DNA of 16,467 bases from Brucella pseudogrignonensis (GTDB lineage: Bacteria; Pseudomonadota; Alphaproteobacteria; Rhizobiales; Rhizobiaceae). The stretch is from positions 1 through 16,467 of the forward strand of contig NZ_JAVLAT010000007.1 in the NCBI RefSeq assembly GCF_032190615.1, given 5' to 3'. Position 1 is the stretch's first letter; each line of letters begins with the position of its first letter. Shown here in pieces: positions 6,192 through 13,307 of the stretch. A program made the translations under genes and the position numbers. A model generated the notes under the pieces. The model made no database searches. It was not told where the DNA came from and saw only the letters and a program-made list of their open reading frames with translations.

Positions 6192-7412
6192 ATGAGCGAC
6201 AATAAAACAGCAGAGCAGCTTGCTCTGGAGGTTAAGGCTGACTTCGAGAAGAAGTTTGACAGCGTCAAGGAAATCGCTGAACAGGCCGTGGCTGAAGCCA
6301 AGAAGAATGGCGACATCAGCGAGAGCCTCAAGGCAAAGGCTGACGAAAGCCTTACCGCCATGAATGAACTCAAGGCACGTCTTGACGATTTCGAGCAGAA
6401 GGCAGCACGCGGCGGTGGCGAAGGCGACCGGGAAAAGTCGATTGGTGAGCAGTTCGTTGAAAACGACAAGGTCAAGGAATTTCTCGGTCAGGCGAACCCT
6501 CGCGGTCGCATCGACATTCAGACCAAGGCCACGCTGACCACGGCAACCACGAACGCCGCCGGTTCCGTTGGCGCTGCAATTCAGACCACCCGACTTCCCG
6601 GCATTCTTGAGCTGCCCCAGCGCCGTCTGACTATCCGTGATCTGCTCTCGCAGGGTCAGATGGACGGCGGTTCACTGGAATACGTCAAGGAAAAGGGTTT
6701 CAACAACCGCGCCGCTGGCGTGGCTGAAGGTGCGGCAAAGCCAAACTCGGATATTCAGTTCGAGCTGGTAACGACCTCTGCCAAGGTCATTGCACACTGG
6801 ATGAAGGCTTCCCGTCAGGTGCTGTCTGACGTGTCACAGCTTCGCTCGATCATTGATCAGCGCTTGCTGTACGGTCTGGCATACGTTGAAGAAAACCAGC
6901 TTCTCAACGGTGACGGCACAGGCCAGAACCTGCTCGGCATCATCCCGCAGTCGACAGCGTTCGCTATCCCTGCCGGGACAACCATGCCAGCAACTGTTAC
7001 CGGCATTGATCGTCTTCGTGTGGCGATGCTTCAGGCGGCGCTTGCTGAATATCCAGCAACCGGCCATGTCCTCAATCCGATTGATTGGACGTCGATTGAA
7101 CTGCTCAAGGACACTCAGGGCCGTTACATCATCGGCAATCCGCAGGGTACGCTTTCGCCTACTCTTTGGGGCCTTCCTGTTGTCACCACTCAGGCGGTTG
7201 CGGCTGGTAAGTTCCTCACCGGTGCGTTCAAGCTTGGTGCGCAGATTTTCGACCGCTGGCAGGCACGTGTTGAAGTCGCAACTGAGAATGAAGACGACTT
7301 CATCAAGAACCTTGTCACCATCCTTGCTGAAGAACGTCTCGCTCTGGCTGTCTATCGTCCAGAAGCGTTCATCTACGGCGATGTGAACGCGGCTCCGGGT
7401 GGCGGCGAATAA
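6192..7412 (+). CDS. Major capsid protein, HK97 fold
   Basis: A 406-residue precursor. Residues 1 to about 75 are charged and coiled-coil-like, and the segment to about 110 completes a delta/scaffolding domain that the upstream protease should remove. The fold proper begins near TKATLTTATTNAAG (111-124), as in HK97 gp5 where cleavage precedes a short N-arm. Family marks include LPGILELPQRRLTIRDLL (135-152), WMKASRQVLSD (203-213), LLNGDGTGQNLLGI (237-250) and the C-terminal RLALAVYRPEAFIYGD. AAAGGAC upstream of the ATG is a good ribosome site. A hairpin follows the stop. The exact cleavage point and any cross-linking residues cannot be fixed by eye. Confidence 0.95.
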   Translation: MSDNKTAEQLALEVKADFEKKFDSVKEIAEQAVAEAKKNGDISESLKAKADESLTAMNELKARLDDFEQKAARGGGEGDREKSIGEQFVENDKVKEFLGQANPRGRIDIQTKATLTTATTNAAGSVGAAIQTTRLPGILELPQRRLTIRDLLSQGQMDGGSLEYVKEKGFNNRAAGVAEGAAKPNSDIQFELVTTSAKVIAHWMKASRQVLSDVSQLRSIIDQRLLYGLAYVEENQLLNGDGTGQNLLGIIPQSTAFAIPAGTTMPATVTGIDRLRVAMLQAALAEYPATGHVLNPIDWTSIELLKDTQGRYIIGNPQGTLSPTLWGLPVVTTQAVAAGKFLTGAFKLGAQIFDRWQARVEVATENEDDFIKNLVTILAEERLALAVYRPEAFIYGDVNAAPGGGE

Positions 7413-7417
7413 GTTCT

Positions 7418-7458
7418 GATCAAATCGACGGGCAGTTAACGCTGCCCGTTTCTTGATC
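7418..7458 (+). terminator. Hairpin after the capsid gene (terminator or attenuator)
   Basis: A perfect eight-base stem ACGGGCAG (7428-7435) with CTGCCCGT (7442-7449) is followed by TTTCTT. It lies inside a second perfect arm pair, GATCAA (7418-7423) and TTGATC (7453-7458). The T-run is short, so partial read-through into the following tail genes is expected, which would leave the capsid gene at higher dosage. Confidence 0.55.
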
Positions 7459-7472
7459 TGAAGGAGATTGCC

Positions 7473-7655
7473 ATGAAAACCTATGAAGTTTTACGCCGTC
7501 ATCAGGGTGATAAATTCTATGAACCCGGCGATGAACGACAGGCATCCGAAACTGATGTGTCGCATTTGGTGAAGAATGGCGTTTTGAAGGAAAAGTCCGA
7601 GGAAAAGCCGAAGAATAAGGCTGAAGGTCGGGCAGAAAAGAACAAAGGCGGTTGA
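7473..7655 (+). CDS. Small charged protein between capsid and connector genes (60 aa)
   Basis: A 60-residue protein opening MKTYEVLRRHQGDKFYEPGD and continuing with an acidic ETDVSHLVKNGVLKE segment. The tail is low-complexity and very lysine/glutamate-rich, ending in KNKGG. A perfect AAGGAG ribosome site stands six bases before the ATG, so expression should be strong. Short proteins with the pattern xYEV...GDxxYxPGD...HLVxxGVL are common at this position in HK97-like phages and are often annotated only as phage proteins. A role in head completion or as a capsid-associated protein is inferred from position only. The opposite-strand frames here have no support. Confidence 0.8.
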   Translation: MKTYEVLRRHQGDKFYEPGDERQASETDVSHLVKNGVLKEKSEEKPKNKAEGRAEKNKGG

Positions 7656-7658
7656 TAA

Positions 7659-8225
7659 ATGCTGCTTCCTGTCCGCACACAAGCGCCAGCAGACCTACCG
7701 GTATCGCTTGAAGAAGCTCGTCAACATCTGATTGTGTCGGGTTTCACCGATGATGATAACCAGATCACGCGCTTTATTCAGGCCGCGACCGATCATCTTG
7801 AGCGTACGCTTAACATCGCGCTTGTCACTCAGACGTGGAAGCAATCGTTTTGCTCGTTTAATAGCTTCCTGCGGCTGCGTATGGGGCCAGTGGCTAGCGT
7901 TGAGGCCGTGAAGTACTTCGACACCGATAATGTGGAGAAAACCGTTTCAGAGGCCTCCTACAAGACGCTGGACTATGCCTGCGGAACAGTTCTTTCGCTC
8001 GCTTACGGTAACTCGTGGCCCGCTACTGTAGCCCGCGCCGATGCGGTCACTATCGAATACAAGGCAGGGACAGCCCCGGCAGACGTGCCAGCCTCTCTCA
8101 AGGCGGCAATCCTGATGCATGTTGGGCTGATGTACTCATACCGAGGCGACCCAGAAGGCCCACGGATTGAGAGCAATCAAGCCTATGAAGCTCTTATCTG
8201 GCCGTTTCGCCGTCCGAAGGTGTAA
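7659..8225 (+). CDS. Head-tail connector, gp6-like
   Basis: A 188-residue protein of the phage gp6-like (QLRG/PF05135) connector type. These form a ring beneath the portal to extend the DNA channel. Marks are the opening DLPVSLEEARQHLIV (about residues 12-26), followed by DDNQITRFIQAATDHLER and an RTLNIALVTQTW segment, then the VTIEYKAGTAPADVPASLKAAILMHVG region that leads into the C-terminal helices. It starts three bases after the previous stop, with a purine-rich AAAGGCGG upstream. Its place after the capsid gene and before head closure agrees with the assignment. Length is near the family norm. Confidence 0.85.
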   Translation: MLLPVRTQAPADLPVSLEEARQHLIVSGFTDDDNQITRFIQAATDHLERTLNIALVTQTWKQSFCSFNSFLRLRMGPVASVEAVKYFDTDNVEKTVSEASYKTLDYACGTVLSLAYGNSWPATVARADAVTIEYKAGTAPADVPASLKAAILMHVGLMYSYRGDPEGPRIESNQAYEALIWPFRRPKV

Positions 8226-8227
8226 TC

Positions 8228-8569
8228 ATGGCTAGATTAGGATCAGGGCAACTTCGTTCATCTATCACCTTCAGCACCATCACCGAAGTGCCGGACGGGC
8301 ATGGTGGTTTCGAGCCGACCCCGACCGATTTCACAGTCCGCGGCAATATCCGGTATCTGCGGGGAGGGGAAACGGTTCAGGCGGCAAGGTTGACGGGTAA
8401 GCAGCCGGTTGTTGTCACGGTGCGCAGAAGTAGCCAGACGGCAGCTTTGACCACTGATGACGGTATGCGTGATGCGCGCACCGGAACCGAGTACCAGATC
8501 AGGGCAATTGTCCCGACCGAGGATCGGCAGTTTATGGAAATTACAGCGGAAAGCGGGGTGGCGACATGA
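8228..8569 (+). CDS. Head closure protein
   Basis: A 113-residue beta-rich protein of the head-tail joining family (PF05521, SPP1 gp16-like), which plugs the DNA channel after packaging. Marks are SGQLRSSITFSTIT near the N-terminus, a D-G-H-G-G-F turn, an arginine-containing NIRYLRGGETVQAARL strand-helix segment, and a GTEYQIRAIVPTEDRQFMEITAE C-terminal pair typical of the family. It begins two bases after the connector stop and overlaps the next gene by four bases (ATGA), so the three are translated in series. Length is normal. Confidence 0.85.
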   Translation: MARLGSGQLRSSITFSTITEVPDGHGGFEPTPTDFTVRGNIRYLRGGETVQAARLTGKQPVVVTVRRSSQTAALTTDDGMRDARTGTEYQIRAIVPTEDRQFMEITAESGVAT

Positions 8570-8982
8570 GTGTTTCCGTCTCATTCCAAGACCTGATTAT
8601 TTCCACGCTCAAGGCCAACGCGAAGGTTTCGGCACTTGTCGGTGATCGTGTGTATGACGGCCCACCTGAAAAGCCGACATTTCCATATATCTCGATGGGC
8701 GCGAGTGATTTTCGCACCGATGATGCTGATTGCATCAATAGCCGTGAAGAAACAATCCAGATTGATTGCTGGGTGCGCAAGAATGGCCGGAAATGGCCGT
8801 GCAAAGAGATTGTTGACGCCATTGTAGGCGCTTTGAGAAACACCACTGGTGAGCTGTTAAGCGGCGCTCTTGTGGGTCTTAATATCGAATTGTCGCGTGT
8901 TTTGGATGATCCAGACGGTATAACCGCTCATGGCATTGTGCAAGTCACCGGACTGATTGACGAGGAATGGGAAGATGGTTGA
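8566..8982 (+). CDS. Tail completion/terminator protein, DUF3168
   Basis: A 138-residue protein of the DUF3168 family (tail terminator, RcGTA g8-like position). It should cap the tail tube and join it to the head. Marks are an N-terminal helix SFQDLIISTLKANAKVSALV, then GDRVYDGPPEKPTFPYISMG, and the central strands EETIQIDCWVRKNG followed by VDAIVGALR. These are typical of the family, where the tip of the first strand set carries the V-Y-D-x-x-P pattern. The ATG overlaps the previous TGA, and the stop overlaps the start of the next gene by eight bases. Length fits. Confidence 0.85.
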   Translation: MSVSVSFQDLIISTLKANAKVSALVGDRVYDGPPEKPTFPYISMGASDFRTDDADCINSREETIQIDCWVRKNGRKWPCKEIVDAIVGALRNTTGELLSGALVGLNIELSRVLDDPDGITAHGIVQVTGLIDEEWEDG

Positions 8983-9409
8983 GGGCTTAGACCGGCTCAA
9001 GCGAAAGCTTACTAAGACCATTCCGCAGGCTGTATTCGATGCGACGATCAAAGCAATGGAGCAAGGTGCTGGCGAAGTCGTCAGTATGATGCGTCGATTG
9101 GCACCGAAAGATACGGGTGCACTTGCACAGACGATCAACTGGACGTGGGGCGATGCGCCGAAAGGCTCAATGGTCCTCGGCAAGTCAGCACCGACACGCG
9201 ACGGTTTGGTGATCACGATCTACGCTGGCGATACGTCAACGATGGTTGGTGAACGTGAGCAATTCCAGCTTGCCAGACTTCAAGAGTTCGGCACCCAGCA
9301 CATGAAGGCCAGCCCGTATTTCTTCCCATCATGGCGCACGTTGCGAAAGCGTGTCCGGGGCAGGGTTACGCGCCAGATGCGCAAAGCAGTCAGAGACGGA
9401 GCGAAATAA
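8975..9409 (+). CDS. HK97 gp10-like tail protein
   Basis: A 144-residue protein of the HK97-gp10 family, needed for head-tail joining or tail completion. Marks are the opening GLDRLKRKLTKTIPQAV, the helix around AMEQGAGEVVSMMRRLAPKDTGAL (the family's A-P-x-D-T-G-x-L), FGTQHMKASPYFFPSW (the family's G-T-x-x-x-x-A-x-P-F) and a basic C-terminal helix. The ATG at 8975 is preferred over a TTG at 8957 because GAGGAATGGGAAG lies immediately upstream and the start then overlaps the preceding stop (ATGGTTGA). The final TAA shares its last base with the next start (TAATG). Confidence 0.9.
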   Translation: MVEGLDRLKRKLTKTIPQAVFDATIKAMEQGAGEVVSMMRRLAPKDTGALAQTINWTWGDAPKGSMVLGKSAPTRDGLVITIYAGDTSTMVGEREQFQLARLQEFGTQHMKASPYFFPSWRTLRKRVRGRVTRQMRKAVRDGAK

Positions 9410-9609
9410 TGGCTTGGGCAATCTTTAAAGTGGAATGCAACTGGTCGCGTCCTCGCAGCCGGTATTCGTTCAACGCCAAGGCTTCGCCGGAACCGCAAGA
9501 ACGTCCGCAAGACTTCATTGATTACTGCGTATCGAAAGGCTGGGCCGAAGCGGTCGCAAGCCCGACACGCGATCAGAAACGCGCCCTGAAAGGCCGTAAA
9601 CGGGCTTAG
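9409..9609 (+). CDS. Small basic phage protein of unknown role (66 aa)
   Basis: A 66-residue protein beginning MAWAIFKVECNW and ending in the basic tail RALKGRKRA. An aromatic strand (W-A-I-F-K, then CNWSRP and SYSF-like positions) precedes a Q-D-F-I-D-Y-C-V helix and a C-terminal basic helix. The ATG overlaps the TAA of the gp10-like gene by one base. A frame extending left to 9331 would overlap the gp10-like gene and is not credible. Proteins of this type sit before the tail-tube gene in related alphaproteobacterial phages, as I recall, but have no assigned job. A tail assembly or connection factor is a guess from position. Confidence 0.75.
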   Translation: MAWAIFKVECNWSRPRSRYSFNAKASPEPQERPQDFIDYCVSKGWAEAVASPTRDQKRALKGRKRA

Positions 9610-9623
9610 CCCAATCACCTGAA

Positions 9624-9671
9624 ACCGGGCCTCAAGCCCTATCAAGGCTGGCGTATTGCTGGCCCGTTTTC
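9624..9671 (+). terminator. Imperfect hairpin upstream of the tail-tube gene
   Basis: CGGGCC (9626-9631) pairs with GGCCCG (9661-9666) and TTTT follows (9667-9670). Inside, AGCC (9635-9638) can pair with GGCT (9646-9649). A wider alternative pairing, AAACGGGC (9598-9605) with GCCCGTTT (9662-9669), starts within the end of the preceding gene. Mutually exclusive folds are possible. It probably acts as a weak terminator or an mRNA-stabilising 5' structure for the highly expressed tube gene. Confidence 0.4.
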
Positions 9672-9686
9672 GCATGGAGAAATAAC

Positions 9687-10139
9687 ATGGCCGTTAAGCC
9701 AATTACCGCAGAATTTCAGCATCTTGTTGTTGAGATTGAAACAGATGTCGAGGGTACTTTCTCGAAGATTTGCGGCATCACACAGCGCGGTATCAACCGC
9801 CAGCACAACATGCAGACAACGGAAGTACCCGCCGATTGTGAAGATGAAAGCCTGCCAGCTGTTGTTGAACGTGCTGTTCAGTCCTCGGAAGTTACAATCT
9901 CAGGTACTGGCGTATGGGCCAGCCAGAGCCATCAAATGATGCTTGATTGGTGGTATTCGGGCGGTAAGAAGACAATTCGTGTTCAGCACGTCAATTCTGC
10001 TGTTGGTGACACAGAATATGAAACAGGATCAGCGATCCTCGTGTACCTCAACAATGCCGTTGAAAAAGGCCAAAAGGTATCGGCTGAAATCGAAATTCAG
10101 TTCGACGGATTGCCAACCCGTACCGCTAAGGCTGCGTAA
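9687..10139 (+). CDS. Major tail tube protein
   Basis: A 150-residue protein in the tail-tube position, before the chaperone and tape measure genes. A clear GGAGAAATAAC ribosome site stands before the ATG, and the gene has its own upstream hairpin, both consistent with high expression. The sequence is beta-rich: FQHLVVEIETDVEGTFSKIC, then ITQRGINRQHN, TTEVPADCEDES, a VTISGTGVW strand, a helix SHQMMLDWWYS and closing strands around VSAEIEIQFDG. This arrangement (E-V-P-x-x-D-x-D/E turn, S-G-x-G-x-W strand) is that of TP901-1/GTA-type tube proteins. The stop shares one base with the next start (TAATG). Confidence 0.88.
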   Translation: MAVKPITAEFQHLVVEIETDVEGTFSKICGITQRGINRQHNMQTTEVPADCEDESLPAVVERAVQSSEVTISGTGVWASQSHQMMLDWWYSGGKKTIRVQHVNSAVGDTEYETGSAILVYLNNAVEKGQKVSAEIEIQFDGLPTRTAKAA

Positions 10140-10537
10140 TGGCGAAGGCTCTCACATGGGCTGGCGGAGAGCATGATTTTGAACTCCGCCTTGTACACCT
10201 TCGCGCCCTGCAAGACAAATGCGATGCAGGGCCGCAATGGATATTGATGCGGCTCACTTCCAAGCAATGGTTCATTGATGATGTGATCCAGCCTATCCGC
10301 CTCGGTCTTGAAGGCGGCGGCATGGAAAAAGAAGCCGCTCGTAAGCTTGTCCAGAAATTCGTTGAAGATCGACCGCTCACATTGTCAGTGCTGACTGCGC
10401 AGGCTGTGTTGATGGTTGCACTCTTTGGCGATGAGGATGATCAGCCGGGGGAGCGGAAAGCGGGGGCGAAGAAGACCCGAACCCGCTCCCGCGCGGAAAG
10501 TGGAAATTCAACCGCTTCTACCAATGGGCCGGAATAA
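10139..10537 (+). CDS. Tail assembly chaperone, GTA-gp10-like (upstream frame)
   Basis: A 132-residue protein with the Phage_TAC_11 (GTA gp10) pattern: GGEHDFELRLVHLRALQDKC, a W-I-L-M-R-L helix, the IRLGLEGGGM turn and a helix EKEAARKLVQKFVEDRPL. The C-terminal part (QPGERKAGAKKTRTRSRAES...) is charged and low-complexity. Tail chaperones bind the tape measure during assembly and are usually made in two forms, short and frameshifted (lambda G and GT). A long open segment in the -1 frame follows here. The short product stops at TAA 10535-10537. It starts in TAATG overlap with the tube gene. Confidence 0.85.
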   Translation: MAKALTWAGGEHDFELRLVHLRALQDKCDAGPQWILMRLTSKQWFIDDVIQPIRLGLEGGGMEKEAARKLVQKFVEDRPLTLSVLTAQAVLMVALFGDEDDQPGERKAGAKKTRTRSRAESGNSTASTNGPE

Positions 10538-10680
10538 TCCATCGCGACATCGGCAAGATGACGCTTTGGGAATTTCGCTGTGCGGTTGAAGGCTTCAAAG
10601 CCGCCAATGCGACCGAAGAAAAAGCCGCTCCCGGTATGAGCGACGATCAACTTGCAGAACTTGGAATTGAGGGCTTCTGA
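10441..10680 (+). CDS. -1-frame extension of the tail assembly chaperone
   Basis: In the frame one base back from the chaperone gene, the reading is open from after the TGA at 10438-10440 to a TGA at 10678-10680. It encodes recognisable protein from about 10498: KWKFNRFYQWAG, HRDIGKMTLWEFRCAVEGFK, then GMSDDQLAELGIEGF. A short helical domain with the core M-T-x-x-E-F is typical of the second half of GT-type chaperones. There is no ATG, GTG or TTG in this frame before 10558, which lies inside the motif, so a -1 shift between about 10441 and 10500 is the likely route. A full fusion would be about 180 residues. The end overlaps the tape measure start (TGATG). Confidence 0.65.
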   Translation, partial: SAGGAESGGEEDPNPLPRGKWKFNRFYQWAGIIHRDIGKMTLWEFRCAVEGFKAANATEEKAAPGMSDDQLAELGIEGF

Positions 10681-13298
10681 TGGCGACTGACGTTGAACGC
10701 CTTGTCGTGGCTATGGAGGCCCGCACGGCCTCTTTTGAAAAGGCGCTCAACCGGGCAAATGGCGTTGCTAATCAACGCGCTCGCCAGATCGAGAAGCGCT
10801 TTTCCACGATGAACGACAACATCAGTCGTTCATTTCAGAATATGCTTCGTGCTGGTGCTGCGATCGGTGGCCTTGGCATTGGTGTAAGTGAAATCCAGCG
10901 TATGGCTGACACTTGGACTGATTTGTCCTCTCGTGTAGGCCTTGCTGTCGGGGATATGGATAAAGCTCCTCAGGTAATGGAGCGTATCTATGACATGGCG
11001 CAGCGCACCTATTCCGGTATGCAAAACACGGCTGAAAGCTTTCTCACAAATGCGGGCGCTCTCAAAGAGCTTGGTTACAATACCAATCAGCAGCTTGATT
11101 ACACCGAAGCATTGAATAACGCGCTCGTGGTGTCAGGCGCTAAGTCTGATCGCGCAGCTCGTGTGATTGACGCTCTCGGCAAGTCGATGGCGGCGGGTAA
11201 GCTTCAAGGCGACAACCTGAATACGGTGATTGAAGTTGGTGGACGTGTTGCCGAAGTGCTTGCCGCCCAGCTCGGCATTGGTGTCAATCAGCTTCGCGAA
11301 GCAGGCAAGGAAGGCAAGATCACCGGTGACGTGATCTACAAGGCTTTGACCACGCGCTTGCAGGAACTGACAGCCGAAGCCGAGAGCATGCCTGCAACTA
11401 TATCTGACGGGTTTCAGAAGGTCGCCAACGGCTTATTGAAGTTCGTCGGGACAATGGATCAGGCGTCTGGCGTTTCTGCTACTATCGCGCAAGGACTGGT
11501 TTTTGTCGGTGATAACTTCGAGCATGTTGCATTAGCAGCAGCGGCAGCGGCGACAGTTCTTCTGGGGCAGTATGTTCCGGCGATGGCACGAGTGGCGCTG
11601 GCAGGCGCGACGATGGTTGCAACTAACCCGTTCTTGCTTCTGATTACCGCGATTAGCTCGGCTACGTTCGCTCTCTCGGCGTTCGGTGACCAGATCCAGC
11701 CGATTGCAGGCGATATGGCTAATCTTCAGGATTACGCCTCGGTAGCATGGGAAACCATCAGTCAGGGCGCAATGGATGTTGCGTCACTTGTTCGCGATGA
11801 TCTTCTAGGGGCGCTAAACCTGATATCCGATGCATTAGGCGGCAATGAGGTTAGCTGGGAAGATGTTTGGGAAACAACCAAGGGTGCAGCAAATAACATT
11901 ATCGGTGCTGTTGGCCTTCTCTACGATACCACCGTAACGACATTTACTAAGCTGCCCGGTGCTGTTGCCGAAGCCGTCATTAATGCCATGAACTCGATGA
12001 TTGCAGGCATAGAAAGCGGGCTTCAAACAGTTTTAAATGGCATCAACCGCGTTGCATCTGCGTTGAATGCCCTAGACCGGTTTGTCGGCGTCGCACCGAT
12101 ACTGCCAGAAGATATGACAGTAAATCTTGGTAGGCTTGATAACTCATTCGCGGGAGCTGGTAAGGCTGCTGGCGATGCATATGGCAAGGCTTTGACAAAA
12201 GCCGCTCAAGATCACCTTGGGAAGCTTGGCGAGAATTGGCGACAGTCTGCAAATGCCAGAGCGAGGGAAAGGACTGCCAATAGTAAAGATAACGACCTAG
12301 TTGCGCCGACAAGAAGTTCAGGCGGCGGCGGTTCGTCAAATGGTGGAGCAGGCGGATCGTCTGGTGGCGGCAAGGGGCGCAAAGGTGGAGGTAGGTCTCG
12401 ACCTGATGAACTACAGCGCGAAATCGAGCAGATCAAAGAGCGCACAGCATCCCTACAGGCAGAAACGGCAGCTCAAGCCCAGATTAACCCACTGATTGAT
12501 GATTACGATTACGCAATCACTAAGGCCCGCGCCACGCAAGAACTGTTGAATGCTGCCAAGAAAGCTGGGATTGAAATTACCCCAGCTTTGAAAGAGCAGA
12601 TTGAGGGTTTGGCAGAAGGTTATGCCAATGCCACGGTTGAAGCTAATAAGCTCGCAGAAAGCCAAGAGCATGCGCGTGAATTGTCGGACTTCTTGAAAGG
12701 CTCCATGATGGATGCTTTTCAGTCGATGATCCCGGCCATTGAAACCGGCAATTCGGCGCTTGATAAATTCCTGAATACGCTCATTGAGGCCGTCATGCAG
12801 GCAACCTTGCTTGGCAAAGGTCCACTGGCTGGCATCTTCGGCGGCGGTGGGTCGGGGATATTCGGCGGTATTGGCAAGCTGCTTGGTTTCGACAAAGGCG
12901 GCTATACTGGCTCTGGTGGAAAATACGAACCGGCTGGCGTGGTTCATAAAGGCGAATATGTCTTTGACCAAGACGCGGTTCGCGCAGCTGGTGGGCCTGC
13001 CGCTTTGGATGCGATGCGCCGTGGCCTGAAAGGCTATGCCAACGGTGGTTATGTCGGCCCGTTGCCAACATCAAATGCACCGACCGCGCCCGGTATCAAA
13101 GGTATGCGGGGGCAGGGTTCAAACGAAACAATACGCATCATGTTGCAAGATGACAGTGGGCGAATGGCTAAAATCGCCGATCAGCGAATTCAGACGGCAT
13201 CCGGTGCGATTGTACAGGTTTCTGTTCAGCAAAGCACCCGAACCGTTCAGCAGTCGCTACCGTCAATGATAGCCGACGCTCAAACAAGAAACATGTGA
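10680..13298 (+). CDS. Tail tape measure protein
   Basis: An 872-residue protein that sets tail length and is ejected with the DNA. Its start TDVERLVVAMEARTASFEKAL and the region LGKSMAAGKLQGDNLNTVIE (about 165-184) are marks of the tape-measure N-terminal domain. A hydrophobic stretch (about 281-336) likely crosses the inner membrane during ejection. A glycine/serine linker (about 543-575) joins to a charged coiled coil (DELQREIEQIKERTASLQAE). The C-terminal part has the G-F-D-x-G-G-Y-T-G...HKGEYVF...GGYVG pattern common at tape measure ends. By the rule of about 0.15 nm per residue the tail would be near 130 nm. GAGGG precedes the ATG, which overlaps the chaperone extension stop. No lysozyme domain is visible. 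Confidence 0.93.
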   Translation: MATDVERLVVAMEARTASFEKALNRANGVANQRARQIEKRFSTMNDNISRSFQNMLRAGAAIGGLGIGVSEIQRMADTWTDLSSRVGLAVGDMDKAPQVMERIYDMAQRTYSGMQNTAESFLTNAGALKELGYNTNQQLDYTEALNNALVVSGAKSDRAARVIDALGKSMAAGKLQGDNLNTVIEVGGRVAEVLAAQLGIGVNQLREAGKEGKITGDVIYKALTTRLQELTAEAESMPATISDGFQKVANGLLKFVGTMDQASGVSATIAQGLVFVGDNFEHVALAAAAAATVLLGQYVPAMARVALAGATMVATNPFLLLITAISSATFALSAFGDQIQPIAGDMANLQDYASVAWETISQGAMDVASLVRDDLLGALNLISDALGGNEVSWEDVWETTKGAANNIIGAVGLLYDTTVTTFTKLPGAVAEAVINAMNSMIAGIESGLQTVLNGINRVASALNALDRFVGVAPILPEDMTVNLGRLDNSFAGAGKAAGDAYGKALTKAAQDHLGKLGENWRQSANARARERTANSKDNDLVAPTRSSGGGGSSNGGAGGSSGGGKGRKGGGRSRPDELQREIEQIKERTASLQAETAAQAQINPLIDDYDYAITKARATQELLNAAKKAGIEITPALKEQIEGLAEGYANATVEANKLAESQEHARELSDFLKGSMMDAFQSMIPAIETGNSALDKFLNTLIEAVMQATLLGKGPLAGIFGGGGSGIFGGIGKLLGFDKGGYTGSGGKYEPAGVVHKGEYVFDQDAVRAAGGPAALDAMRRGLKGYANGGYVGPLPTSNAPTAPGIKGMRGQGSNETIRIMLQDDSGRMAKIADQRIQTASGAIVQVSVQQSTRTVQQSLPSMIADAQTRNM

Positions 13299-13307
13299 GG
13301 CCATGTA

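Noticed and set aside
6853..7386. Plus-strand 177-residue frame inside the capsid gene
   Set aside because: Serine/arginine/leucine-rich composition typical of an out-of-frame reading of a well-supported capsid gene.
10493..10500. GCGGAAAG as a lambda-type GGGAAAG slippery site
   Set aside because: In the chaperone frame the codons are GCG GAA AGT, so a one-base backward slip would put Glu tRNA on GGA. The phase and first bases do not allow normal tandem slippage.
12453..12971. Minus-strand 172-residue frame over the tape measure gene
   Set aside because: Antisense to a long recognisable tape measure protein. No motif or ribosome site.
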